NCBI GenBank assembly: GCA_025350385.1
Contig: JANXXZ010000567.1
Span: 1-16,522 of the forward strand
From: Bacteroidales bacterium
Lineage (GTDB): Bacteria > Bacteroidota > Bacteroidia > Bacteroidales > UBA4417
Direction of reading: 5' to 3'
DNA length: 16,522 nucleotides
Shown: in pieces, positions 1 through 8,300 of the stretch
Numbering within the stretch: the stretch's first letter is position 1
How the letters are laid out: each line of letters begins with the position of its first letter
The notes under the pieces: model-generated
Database searches by the model: none
Seen by the model: only the letters and a program-made list of their open reading frames with translations
What the model was told of the DNA's origin: nothing
Program-made: the position numbers and the translations under genes

Positions 1-245
1 AAATAAATGCCTTGCGCGATCAGTATTCGGCTGAACTGCAGCAGAATGAAATGAACATGAATGTTGCCCTGCTTGATTCAATTATGAACTTCCTGCACCG
101 GTATAATCAAAAGTACAAGTTCGATTATATTCTTGGCTTTAACAAAGTGGGCAATATTCTCTATGCCAACGATACACTTGATATCACCAAAGATGTGTTA
201 AAAGAGCTAAACACTGAGTACAACCTTCGGCATCCGGGAAAATAA
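1..245 (+). CDS. OmpH/Skp-family periplasmic chaperone, C-terminal end (partial)
   Basis: This is the 3' end of a gene that begins before the window. The frame is open from base 3 and stops at TAA 243-245, leaving 80 residues. The stretch FDYILGFNKVGNILYAND followed by LDIT and VLKELNTEY is the conserved end of Bacteroidota OmpH-like proteins, where a 'ILYAND..LDIT..V...LN..Y' motif closes the chain. Members of this family are periplasmic, Skp-like holding chaperones that escort outer-membrane proteins to the Bam machinery; that role is taken from the family. The preceding residues (Q, N, E, M and L rich) fit the helical tentacle part of such proteins. A start codon inside the window (TTG at 12) is not needed, because the frame simply continues upstream. 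Family assignment is fairly sure; which paralogue it is cannot be told. Confidence 0.85.
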   Translation, partial: INALRDQYSAELQQNEMNMNVALLDSIMNFLHRYNQKYKFDYILGFNKVGNILYANDTLDITKDVLKELNTEYNLRHPGK

Positions 246-323
246 TTCCTCGTTCAGGAGGAACCGGGATGTTCTGGCCTGGTGTTAGGTGAGATAGTCA
301 GATTGTGATCATTAGTCACGCGA

Positions 324-746
324 ATGAAAAAGTGGATATTGTTTTTTGCATTAATCACATTGCTATCGTGCAATAACGACGGCCCCATTCTAAGTTCACG
401 ACCCAGTGGTGTTTTGAATAAAAGTGATATGATTGATATGTTGGTTGATATTAATCTGGCGGAAGCTGCCCTCAGGGCAGGCAACATTCAGCATACCCTT
501 CCGGCTGACTCAAATTACCAGAAAGCACAGTACGCAGCAGTGTTTAAAAAGAACAGTGTCAGGCCTGACGATTTTAACCGCAGTCTTACATACTATATTG
601 AGCATATCGACGAACTGAATGATATCTATACGGAAGTAATTAATCGGTTGACTGTGATGGATGCCGAAATGCAGAAAGGCAAAGCTAAAAAAGAAACCGA
701 CAGTAAAAAGTATATACTGGGGACAAAGAAAAAAAATCCTCAATAA
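324..746 (+). CDS. DUF4296-type lipoprotein
   Basis: A 140-residue protein with a lipoprotein signal: MKKW, a hydrophobic run, then the lipobox L13-L14-S15-C16, so the mature protein would start at Cys16 and be lipid-anchored. After a short linker comes a helical region with DMIDMLVDINLAEAA (about 35-49), a Tyr/Phe-rich middle (YAAVF at 70-74, SLTYYIEHIDEL at 87-98) and a last helix around YTEVINRL. This pattern and length match the Bacteroidota DUF4296 family, whose function is unknown. The tail is Lys-rich (GTKKKNPQ). The ATG at 324 is chosen because it places the signal peptide correctly; no good ribosome-binding site precedes it, which is common in this phylum. It lies 78 bp after the OmpH-like gene on the same strand and could share its transcript. 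A strong hairpin follows the stop codon. Confidence 0.85.
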   Translation: MKKWILFFALITLLSCNNDGPILSSRPSGVLNKSDMIDMLVDINLAEAALRAGNIQHTLPADSNYQKAQYAAVFKKNSVRPDDFNRSLTYYIEHIDELNDIYTEVINRLTVMDAEMQKGKAKKETDSKKYILGTKKKNPQ

Positions 747-752
747 TAATGT

Positions 753-791
753 AATTAAAACAGCCCTTTGAATAGCAGGGCTGTTTTAATT
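753..791. terminator. Bidirectional intrinsic terminator between convergent genes
   Basis: A perfect 15-bp inverted repeat (753-767 pairing with 777-791, loop of 9 nt) has a GC-rich top, CAGCCCT/AGGGCTG, and A-rich and T-rich outer arms. Read on either strand it gives a stem ending in a run of U, so it can stop the DUF4296 gene (ends 746) from the left and the minus-strand lipoprotein gene (ends 817) from the right. Confidence 0.9.
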
Positions 792-816
792 TAATCAGCT
801 TTGTAAACTGTATATT

Positions 817-1254
817 TTATTGTTTGGTAGCTTTAGCGGTATAGGTGTTAATATCGCCACCGGCAGTTATGGAGTAGGTCCAATCCATATTTCCAGCCGA
901 AGTGCGTTTTCCCGAACCTTCAATAACCCACCCATTGCTTAATGTCTGGGATGAGACAACTATCTGGCTTATGGTTACCACTCCTGTAACGCTAATATCC
1001 GAACTACCCGGATTCCCGAAATTATTCAATATCACCTGGCTGCTATTCACGGGATCTTTCTTTATGGTAACCGCATAACTCTGCGATTGACCGCTTTTAA
1101 GGAATCCGCTTTCGATAAATTGCCAAACACCAACATATTCGTTTCTGGAATCATTTGGGTCAATTCCTGTTGTATCATCCGGTTCGCATGATACTATAAG
1201 TAAACCAGATAACACTATTGACAAAAAAAGTAATATCCGGAAAGCAGTTTTCAT
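817..1254 (-). CDS. Small lipoprotein of unknown function
   Basis: A 145-residue protein on the minus strand. It begins MKTAFRILLF with a hydrophobic segment and a lipobox ending L19-I20-V21-S22-C23, so it should be processed to a lipid-anchored mature protein. The residues just after Cys23 are acidic (EPDD). In Bacteroidota, acidic residues near +2 to +5 can act as a surface-export signal, so exposure on the outside of the cell is possible but not shown. The mature part holds 'VGVWQFIESGF' at about 41-51, then alternating hydrophobic/polar stretches (ISVTGVVTISQIVV, WVIEGSG, WTYSIT, TYTAKATKQ) that look all-beta, perhaps a small lipocalin-like or Ig-like barrel. I do not recognise a named family. 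The gene is convergent with the DUF4296 gene and shares its terminator. No Shine-Dalgarno sequence is evident before the ATG. Confidence 0.75.
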   Translation of the reverse strand: MKTAFRILLFLSIVLSGLLIVSCEPDDTTGIDPNDSRNEYVGVWQFIESGFLKSGQSQSYAVTIKKDPVNSSQVILNNFGNPGSSDISVTGVVTISQIVVSSQTLSNGWVIEGSGKRTSAGNMDWTYSITAGGDINTYTAKATKQ

Positions 1255-1278
1255 AATCAGAGATCAATTAAAGCTAAA

Positions 1279-1286
1279 CAAAGGTA
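1279..1286 (-). promoter_or_regulatory. Possible -7 promoter element of the minus-strand lipoprotein gene
   Basis: On the minus strand this reads TACCTTTG, a full match to the Bacteroidota -7 consensus TAnnTTTG, 24 nt before the ATG at 1254. That would give a very short leader. I do not see a TTTG at the usual -33 distance (a TTTG at 1298-1301 is too close), so only half of the promoter is supported. Confidence 0.35.
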
Positions 1287-1374
1287 AAAATTCATTTCAA
1301 AATATGAATGCACCGTGAAAATTTTTATAACGAAGCCAGGAACCTATCTTCTGGCATTAATAATTTCTTTATTC

Positions 1375-1515
1375 TTATCTGATACCTGTCAGCTTGATTG
1401 CATTTAAGCTTACCCCATACCAACCTGCTGAAAGTTCAGTGGCAGTTCCTTTGACCTGGAGATCTGCCCCAATACTCAACAGGCTATTATTCAACCAATC
1501 AGCTGCTGCTATTTG
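1375..1515 (-). pseudogene. Possible remnant of a protein-coding gene (C-terminal fragment)
   Basis: Read on the minus strand, codons from 1515 down to TAA 1375-1377 give 46 residues with a natural, protein-like composition, including ADWLNNSLLSIGADLQVKG followed by TATELSAGWYGVSLNAIKL and ending TGIR. The alternating pattern fits two or three beta strands of a small domain. The same frame is interrupted just upstream by TAG at 1516-1518 and there is no start codon within the open part. An in-frame ATG at 1558-1560 lies beyond that stop. It could be the decayed end of a gene lost here, or a chance open frame. I cannot name the family. It lies just upstream of the minus-strand lipoprotein gene, on the same strand. 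Confidence 0.35.
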
Positions 1516-1595
1516 CTAAACCGATGAATAATGTATTTGTTTTATGAATATACATCTCATAATATTCAAAAAAGGGAGCTAAATCCTAATACTTG

Positions 1596-1613
1596 AAAAT
1601 CTCCGGATTTTTT
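1596..1613 (+). terminator. Weak terminator-like hairpin with a UNCG tetraloop
   Basis: AAAATC (1596-1601) pairs with GATTTT (1606-1611) around TCCG, giving a C(UCCG)G loop of the unusually stable UNCG class, followed by two more T. The stem is only 6 bp and mostly A-T, so termination would be weak. No clear plus-strand gene ends before it. Confidence 0.3.
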
Positions 1614-1736
1614 ATTCGGGAAAGCTAAGAGTCTGTTAAAAATGTGGCTTTATCCATGATAGGCTTTTACATAAGATGAGTGGGGACTGGGCGAGGAGAG
1701 ACAAGGCGAAAATCAGGACTCTCTGAGTCTTCTGAC

Positions 1737-1768
1737 TTTGTAAATAGATCTTTCAATTTTTTATTTTG
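1737..1768 (+). promoter_or_regulatory. Possible promoter for the giant adhesin gene
   Basis: TTTG at 1737-1740 and TTATTTTG at 1761-1768 are separated by 20 nt. They resemble the Bacteroidota -33 TTTG and -7 TAnnTTTG elements, with one mismatch in the second. Transcription would start near 1775 and leave a 5' leader of about 275 nt before the ATG at 2052. No closer match to the consensus is seen upstream of the gene. This is weak evidence. Confidence 0.3.
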
Positions 1769-2051
1769 ACAATATTTTCGCATAATTCTGCAGATTTTGA
1801 AAATTGAACATTCTATAAAAAATTGTTGGAAGAGTTGGATAAGGAACAGACTAACCTGGTAGTTATTTCTTTGTTAAAGTCCCTATTGAGGCTTCTTCAG
1901 TCATTTTTGAGGTTCACTATAATTATTTTCATTATTCCATATTACTTCCTGAGTAAAAAGTTATTAATTTTCTGGATAGTCATCTCTAATCAGCATTGTG
2001 GGAATTACTAATTAGTTGGATATCTTGTATTTAACTTAAACTCGGATAGGT

Positions 2052-2339
2052 ATGAAACGATCTCTACAACTTCTCAAAAGCTACAATTCTTCATCTATTG
2101 TCACTTTTTTGACTGCTTTCTTCCTTCGTGCACGAGCCTTTTTCAAAGGTGCAAAATCCATCTATAGTTTTGAAAAAGACTACAGCAGAGATTCCCTGAG
2201 TACTGATCTTACGTCAAAGGCGAAGAATTTTCCATTCAGGAGTAGCTTCAACAATCCTTTGAAAACCTTTTTAGCCCGGGTGTGCTATGCAACAGTATTC
2301 ATACTGCTGTTGTTTGCTGTTTCATTGAATTCATGGGCA
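2052..2339 (+). other. Extended N-terminal leader and signal peptide of the giant adhesin
   Basis: Residues 1-96 comprise a Ser/Lys/Arg-rich stretch with a mildly hydrophobic patch (IVTFLTAFFLRARAFF, 16-31), a charged middle (about 33-66), then K71 and R76, a hydrophobic core (VFILLLFAVSL, 82-92) and N-S-W-A96 followed by E97, a plausible signal-peptidase I site. A leader this long resembles in outline the extended signal peptides of some other giant exported proteins. The alternative is initiation at TTG 2259 (L70), which gives a normal 27-residue signal; an AGGAG at 2238-2242 lies 16 nt before that TTG, farther than ideal. Confidence 0.65.
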
Positions 2340-5300
2340 GAAGGGACGAAACAACTTGAGCCAACAACTCCGAATGCTGCAAACGGATCTTTAGGACTGA
2401 TTTTATTTACCGGCGGATGGACAGCCGCCGGACAAAGAATTCCATTTGCAACGGTAGGTTGCGCTGCACCTTACCGACTTAATGTTTATGTTTCAGATCC
2501 CAGTACTGAAATCATATATTTTGGATTTAAGCAATCTTCTGGTTTTGCTTTATATTACCAATTGCGTGATCCCGATGGCCTGGTGGTTCCAGGTTACGCG
2601 CTGACTTCACAACCTACTGTGGGGAATCCCGGATATATTCCAAATTGGAATCAGGCTGTGGCAGGCCCAAAATTTGGTGTTGTGAATCCAACCGGATATA
2701 CTCCACTGGTAGTGACTCCAACCAAAGTTGGAAATTATTACCTTGAATTTGCTCAGGATGCTGCCGGTAATACTAACAATATGCAAGACATTTCGATCGA
2801 ATATTTCGATATTAGTGTTTACCAGGGAAATATTGTAAAACCAGGCAGGTTGTGGAGTGAAGCATGGCAGTTTACCGATCGGATAGCAGGGAACCATTCT
2901 CCACAAACGGATTTTTATATTCTCTCTAATGATTCCATTGTTACCAAACTGAACATTAACAGGTGGGAAGGTGGATATTTCATGTTTTATTGTAATCATT
3001 GGGGGGTTATAAATACGGGAAACTGGTATACTGACCGTCTCTCAATTTTGGCACCCAATCAGGCCTCCTGGCCAGGGGATCTGCCTGAGTTTAAGATATT
3101 TCTGAATGATCCGGATAGTTTAATATTCCCGACAGGCTCTTTTGGTAAGATCTGCGATTTAAAAACAATTTCGAAATGTGATGGTTCAGTTGATTTTCTG
3201 GTAAAAGTAAATAAGCCTGGGAAAATAGAATTGACAATTGATGTCGATCCGCAAGGAATAAATAATGGAGAAGATATAAAACTTAATGCGGATATTTTAG
3301 GGTCTCCCGGATGTACTTCCTGGGATACTATTTACTGGAACGGGAAAGATGGTACCGGGCAATTGCTTGTTAACGGAGCTACGGTAAATGTAAATGTTGA
3401 TTATTTGAATGGACTTACCCACTTGCCCATCTACGATATAGAAACCAACTACTACGGATTAATGGTCGATTTGGTAAGGCCGGTTCCAAGCGGGAGTTCC
3501 AAGCTGAGTATCTTCTGGGATGATTCTCAGGTTCCGGGTTGCGGTCCTGTTTGTGTTAATTTAACCGGTTGTCTTTATGCCAGCGCTGCTAACGCCTGCC
3601 ATAATTGGCCAACAAATAATCAAGGTAATTTAGTATTTTTCAACTCCTGGTGGTATTACAAATCAACTTCCGCCAACACTAGTCCTATTATCAAGAGGCT
3701 TCCTGAAACATCAGCAGTATCTCCTTCTGGCCCAAGCCCGGTATGCGTGGGACAAACCAATGTACCATATACAATTCCTCCAATTTTATTTGCTGAGACT
3801 TATCTATGGACTTTACCGAATGGCGATACTGCTACAACTGCAACAAATTCCATCAGTCTTAATTTCCCAGCACTATCTTCGGGTGGGGTCCTGACTGTAC
3901 AAGGTGTAAATTCAAATTGCGGTGCTGGACTTAATTCTCCCCCGCTTCAAATCTTGGTTAATCCAACACCTGTTGCCACAGCGACACCCAGCGCACAAAC
4001 AATTTGTTCAGGTGATACAACCAGTATCGCTTTGAGCTCTACTTTGCTGAATACCACATTTACCTGGACTGCCAGTGGCCCTGGTTCAGTAAGCGGATTT
4101 AGCGGTGGTTCCGGAAATTTTATTGCACAGATATTGACAAACGGATCAAACGCCCCTCATAATGTTACTTATATAATCACTCCGGTTTCAGGAGGATGCA
4201 CCGGGCTTCCGATTACAGTAATAGTAACCGTTCAGCCGGCAAATTCAGTTAATTCACTTCCACTGGCGCAAACAATCTGCTCCGGCGATACGATTATCAT
4301 GAATCTGACCGCCGTACTTCCGGGGACAAATTTTTCGTGGACAGTATCGGGAGCCGGCATTACGGGTTACAGTAACGGATCAGGAAATGTAATTTCGCAG
4401 ATACTTTTCAATAATACCGGGGCACCTTGTAATGCTGTTTATTTGGTTACCGGAACAATCAATGGCTGCACTACAACCACGACCACTTACACTGTTACCG
4501 TAAATAATTCACCTGCCCAGTATTTTATGGCAGGCGGAGGTAGTTATTGCAGCGGGGGTGGAGGTGTCCTTGTAGGGTTGACCAATTCCCAAATAGGGAT
4601 AAATTACCAGTTATTTAGTAACGGCAGTCCAATCGGGCTACCGCAATCTGGTACAGGTGCTCCTTTCAATTTTGGAAATCAGACAATCGCCGGTACTTAC
4701 ATAGCCACAGCTACCAACCTGTTGAATGGCTGTAGTTCCGATATGGGTAACAGTGTGGTTGTTTCAATCAATCCCAGCCCGGTTGCAAATGCAGGCGCTG
4801 ATTTTACAATTCCTTTCGGAATCAGTACAATACTAAACGGATCAGTATCAGGCGGAACACCACCTATTAATTATACCTGGTTACCGCTTGTAAACATAGC
4901 CAGTGGAGCAAATACTACAACTCCCAATACCACAAATCTATACTCGGCTACAACTTTTAGTCTGGTTGTCACGGATGCAAACGGATGTACTAATACTGAC
5001 CAGGTTACTGTAAGTCTGAGTGGAAGCGCACTCAACGTAGTTGCTTCAGCCAGCCCAAATCAAATATGCAATGACGGTTCACTGACTCAATTAGCATGCG
5101 TGGCTTCCGGAGGATCAGGTGTCTATTCTTATACCTGGACCAGCGTCCCTGCGGGAAGTCCTGCATGGATTTCCTTACTTCAAAATCCATGGGTATCGCC
5201 CGGGGCAACTACTTTGTATAATGTAGTAGTTAACGATGGTTATAACACAGCAATGGCAACGGTGTCAGTCGTGGTTAATCCTCTTCCCGCGCAATTTAGC

Positions 5301-8300
5301 GTGACCGGCGGAGGTTATTATTGTTCTCCGGGAATAGGTGTTCCAGTAGGTATCGGCGGTTCTCAGACCAATACCCAATATCAGCTCTTTCAGGGTGGTG
5401 TTGCACTTGGACCTCCGGTTGCCGGCACCGGAAACCCGATCAGTTTTGGAAACCTCACTTCGGGTTCAGTCTATACTGTAGTGGCAACTAATATGATCAC
5501 AGGTTGTGTTAATACAATGAGTGGAAGCGCTACAGTTGTGGTAAATCCGCCTCTAACTATATATAAGATTGATCCTACAGGCCAACAATGTCCAGGTACT
5601 ATTATCCGTCTTAACGGATCTGACCTGGGAGTAAACTATTACCTGCTTCTTAATGGCGTTGCCGTGGATTCAATCCCCGGAACTGGTGTAGTCGGCTTTC
5701 TTGATTTCGGCCCGCGGACAGCGAACGGAACGTATACTGTGCTGGCAGTAGATATGACAACCGGTTGCCAGGCCATCATGAACGGCAGTACTTTTATCAG
5801 TATTGCACCCCAGGTTTTCAATGTAATCCCTGCCGGTATTTTATGTCCCGGACAAATGATTATCCTTTCGGGTTCAGAAACAGCTGTCAGCTACCAGCTA
5901 CGCTGGAACGGCACTTTTGATTTAGGTGCACCGGTACCGGGAACAGGTTCGATGCTTAACATGGGTATTGGTACGTTACCCGGTGTTTATTCGGTAATAG
6001 CAATAGGCGACACCACCAATTGTGTTTCCTACATGAATGATAGCGCTACCTTATATCCTGATCCTGTTCTTTTTTCAATTGTGCCTGATGGCGCTGCCTG
6101 TGAAGGGGATGCAATCAGCCTGAACGGATCACAGGTTGGGGTTGATTATATTCTTTTGCTTGATAATGCCATTCACGTGGATACTATCCATGGCACCGGC
6201 TCAGCCCTGAACTTCGGGGTACAACTCACAGCAGGTAACTATACAATCATAGCAGTGATCCAAAACTCATTCTGTATAACACAGATGAATGGTGTAGCAG
6301 TATTTAACGACAGTCCTGTAAAATACAATCTCACCCCGGCCGGGATAGTATGCATGGGTAATTCAATTGGCCTTGACGGATCCCAGGTAGGTGTTTCCTA
6401 TCAATTACTGCTGAATGGAACCGTAAATGCAGGAAGTCCCGTTGCAGGAACAGGTCTGCCAATTTCTTTCGGGCCCCAGGCCGTTATAGGGACTTACTCC
6501 GTAAGAGCAGTTAACATTACTACCGGATGCAGCTCCTTAATGACCGGGAGTGTTGTTCTTCAGCCTCTTCCTACAGTTTTTAATGTAGCCCCTGCCGGAA
6601 ATCATTGTGCAGGCACGAGTATTACTTTAAATGGTTCCGAACTGAACCTGAATTACATCCTTGTGCTTAACGGGACCGTGAACCTGGATACCTTAGCAGG
6701 TACCGGAGCAGCGCTGAATTTCGGGCCGCAGATTACAGCCGGAACATACACGGTTGTGACGTACAGTTCATCGACATTTTGCGAGGCAACCATGAGTGGT
6801 TCCTCAATAATTGATGCCCGTCCGATACTTTACAATCTTACCCCGTCAGGTGTTGCCTGCAGCGGCGATATACTCGGCCTTGACAACTCCGAATTGGGAG
6901 TTAACTACCAGTTAAGACGTAACGGAATAATAAATGTCGGAGTTCCTGTAGTCGGCACCGGCTCTGCTATCAGTTTCGGCATTCAGACTATTGCCGGTAT
7001 TTATACAGTTGAAGCAGCCGGCAGCAACGGTTGCGTAGCTATCATGAATGATAGCATTCTCCTGCAACCTATGCCCCTGACTTTTACTATTTTACCTGCA
7101 GGGAATCATTGCCCTGGTACTATTATTACTCTAAACGGATCGGAAACCGGCGTTAACTATGTCCTGTTCCGTGATGGTATTTTCGCGATCGATACCCTTG
7201 CCGGAACGGGTTCAGCCCTTAATTTCGGTACTCCGATGATAGCCGGAACCTATTCAGTAGTAGCCTATTCAGTTCCGGCTTCCTGCCAGACTGCGATGAA
7301 TGGCAATTCAATGATCATGCTTAGCCCAACGGCTTTCAATGTAATGCCTGCAGGAATCAATTGCACTGGCAGCACTCTGGGACTTGATAATTCTGAAATC
7401 GGCGTAAATTATCAGCTTCGCCGCAACGGGATTGTAAATGTGGGTGCTCCTGTTGCAGGAACCGGTTCTGCAATCAGTTTTGGGATAATTAATATACCCG
7501 GGACTTATTCGATTATTGGTGTCAGTTTAGCTAACAGTTGCGCTACCACTATGACCGGCAACGTTATTTTACAACCCAGGCCATTGATATTCACTATTAA
7601 TCCGCAGGGGATGCAATGTGCGGGCACTTCAGTCACATTAAACGGTTCACAGGCAGGAACAGATTATGTCCTGGTTCTTGATAATACCTTTAACATAGAT
7701 ACTATTTCCGGAACCGGAAGTCCGCTGGATTTCGGGTCTCAGCTTATTACCGGAACATATACCATACTAGCAATTGGCGGAGCAACAACCTGCCAGGATG
7801 TAATGAATGGTGCCACGGTCATCATTGCCCTTCCGGCTGCATTTAATGTTACTCCGGCGGGAGCAATTTGTGTTTCCGCGGTCATTGGGCTTGATGGTTC
7901 GGAAGGCGGAGCAGAATACACCCTTTACAAAAATGGTATTAGCACCGGCCTTACCATAGGCGGAACAGGTAGCCCCATAAATTTCGGGATGCAGGCCCCT
8001 GGCAGTTATACTGTAAAGGCTGTTGATACCCTGAAAGGCTGCACCTCCTGGATGAGCGGTACAGTGAATATCGGTGGTCCGGCAGTGGTGAATGCGGGAG
8101 GAAACGCATCCGTTTGTTCCGATGCAACTTTGCAGCTGAACGGCACAGCCAGTTTATACAGTTCTGTATTCTGGACAACCACGGGCAACGGGACCTTCAG
8201 TAACGATACCATTCTTAACCCGGTGTATACCCCTGGCACTAATGATCTTACAATGGGCACAGTATCCCTTGTACTGAATACCAGCGGCACCGGTGCCTGT

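Larger units (their letters stand above)
1255..2051. other. AT-rich intergenic region of about 800 bp without an intact gene
   Basis: No convincing intact gene lies here. On the minus strand, 1375-1515 reads like the C-terminal end of a protein (listed separately). A small hairpin sits at 1596-1611. Around 1675-1730 there is a G-rich island in an otherwise AT-rich setting, with a small inverted repeat GACTC-TCT-GAGTC at 1717-1729. A possible promoter for the giant gene lies at 1737-1768. The open frame at 1823-2011 on the plus strand would need a TTG start and encodes a low-complexity hydrophobic Leu/Ile/Phe peptide of the kind AT-rich DNA gives by chance, so it is not called. Confidence 0.6.

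Noticed and set aside
246..263. Inverted repeat TTCCTC/GAGGAA right after the OmpH-like stop codon
   Set aside because: The stem is only 6 bp and is not followed by a T run, so it is not a convincing terminator. It may be chance.
254..487. Minus-strand open frame of 77 codons
   Set aside because: It overlaps the well-supported DUF4296 gene on the opposite strand and shows no recognisable features.
1823..2011. Plus-strand open frame of 62 codons upstream of the giant gene
   Set aside because: It needs a TTG start and has a Leu/Ile/Phe-rich low-complexity translation typical of AT-rich non-coding DNA. No family was recognised and no ribosome-binding site is seen.
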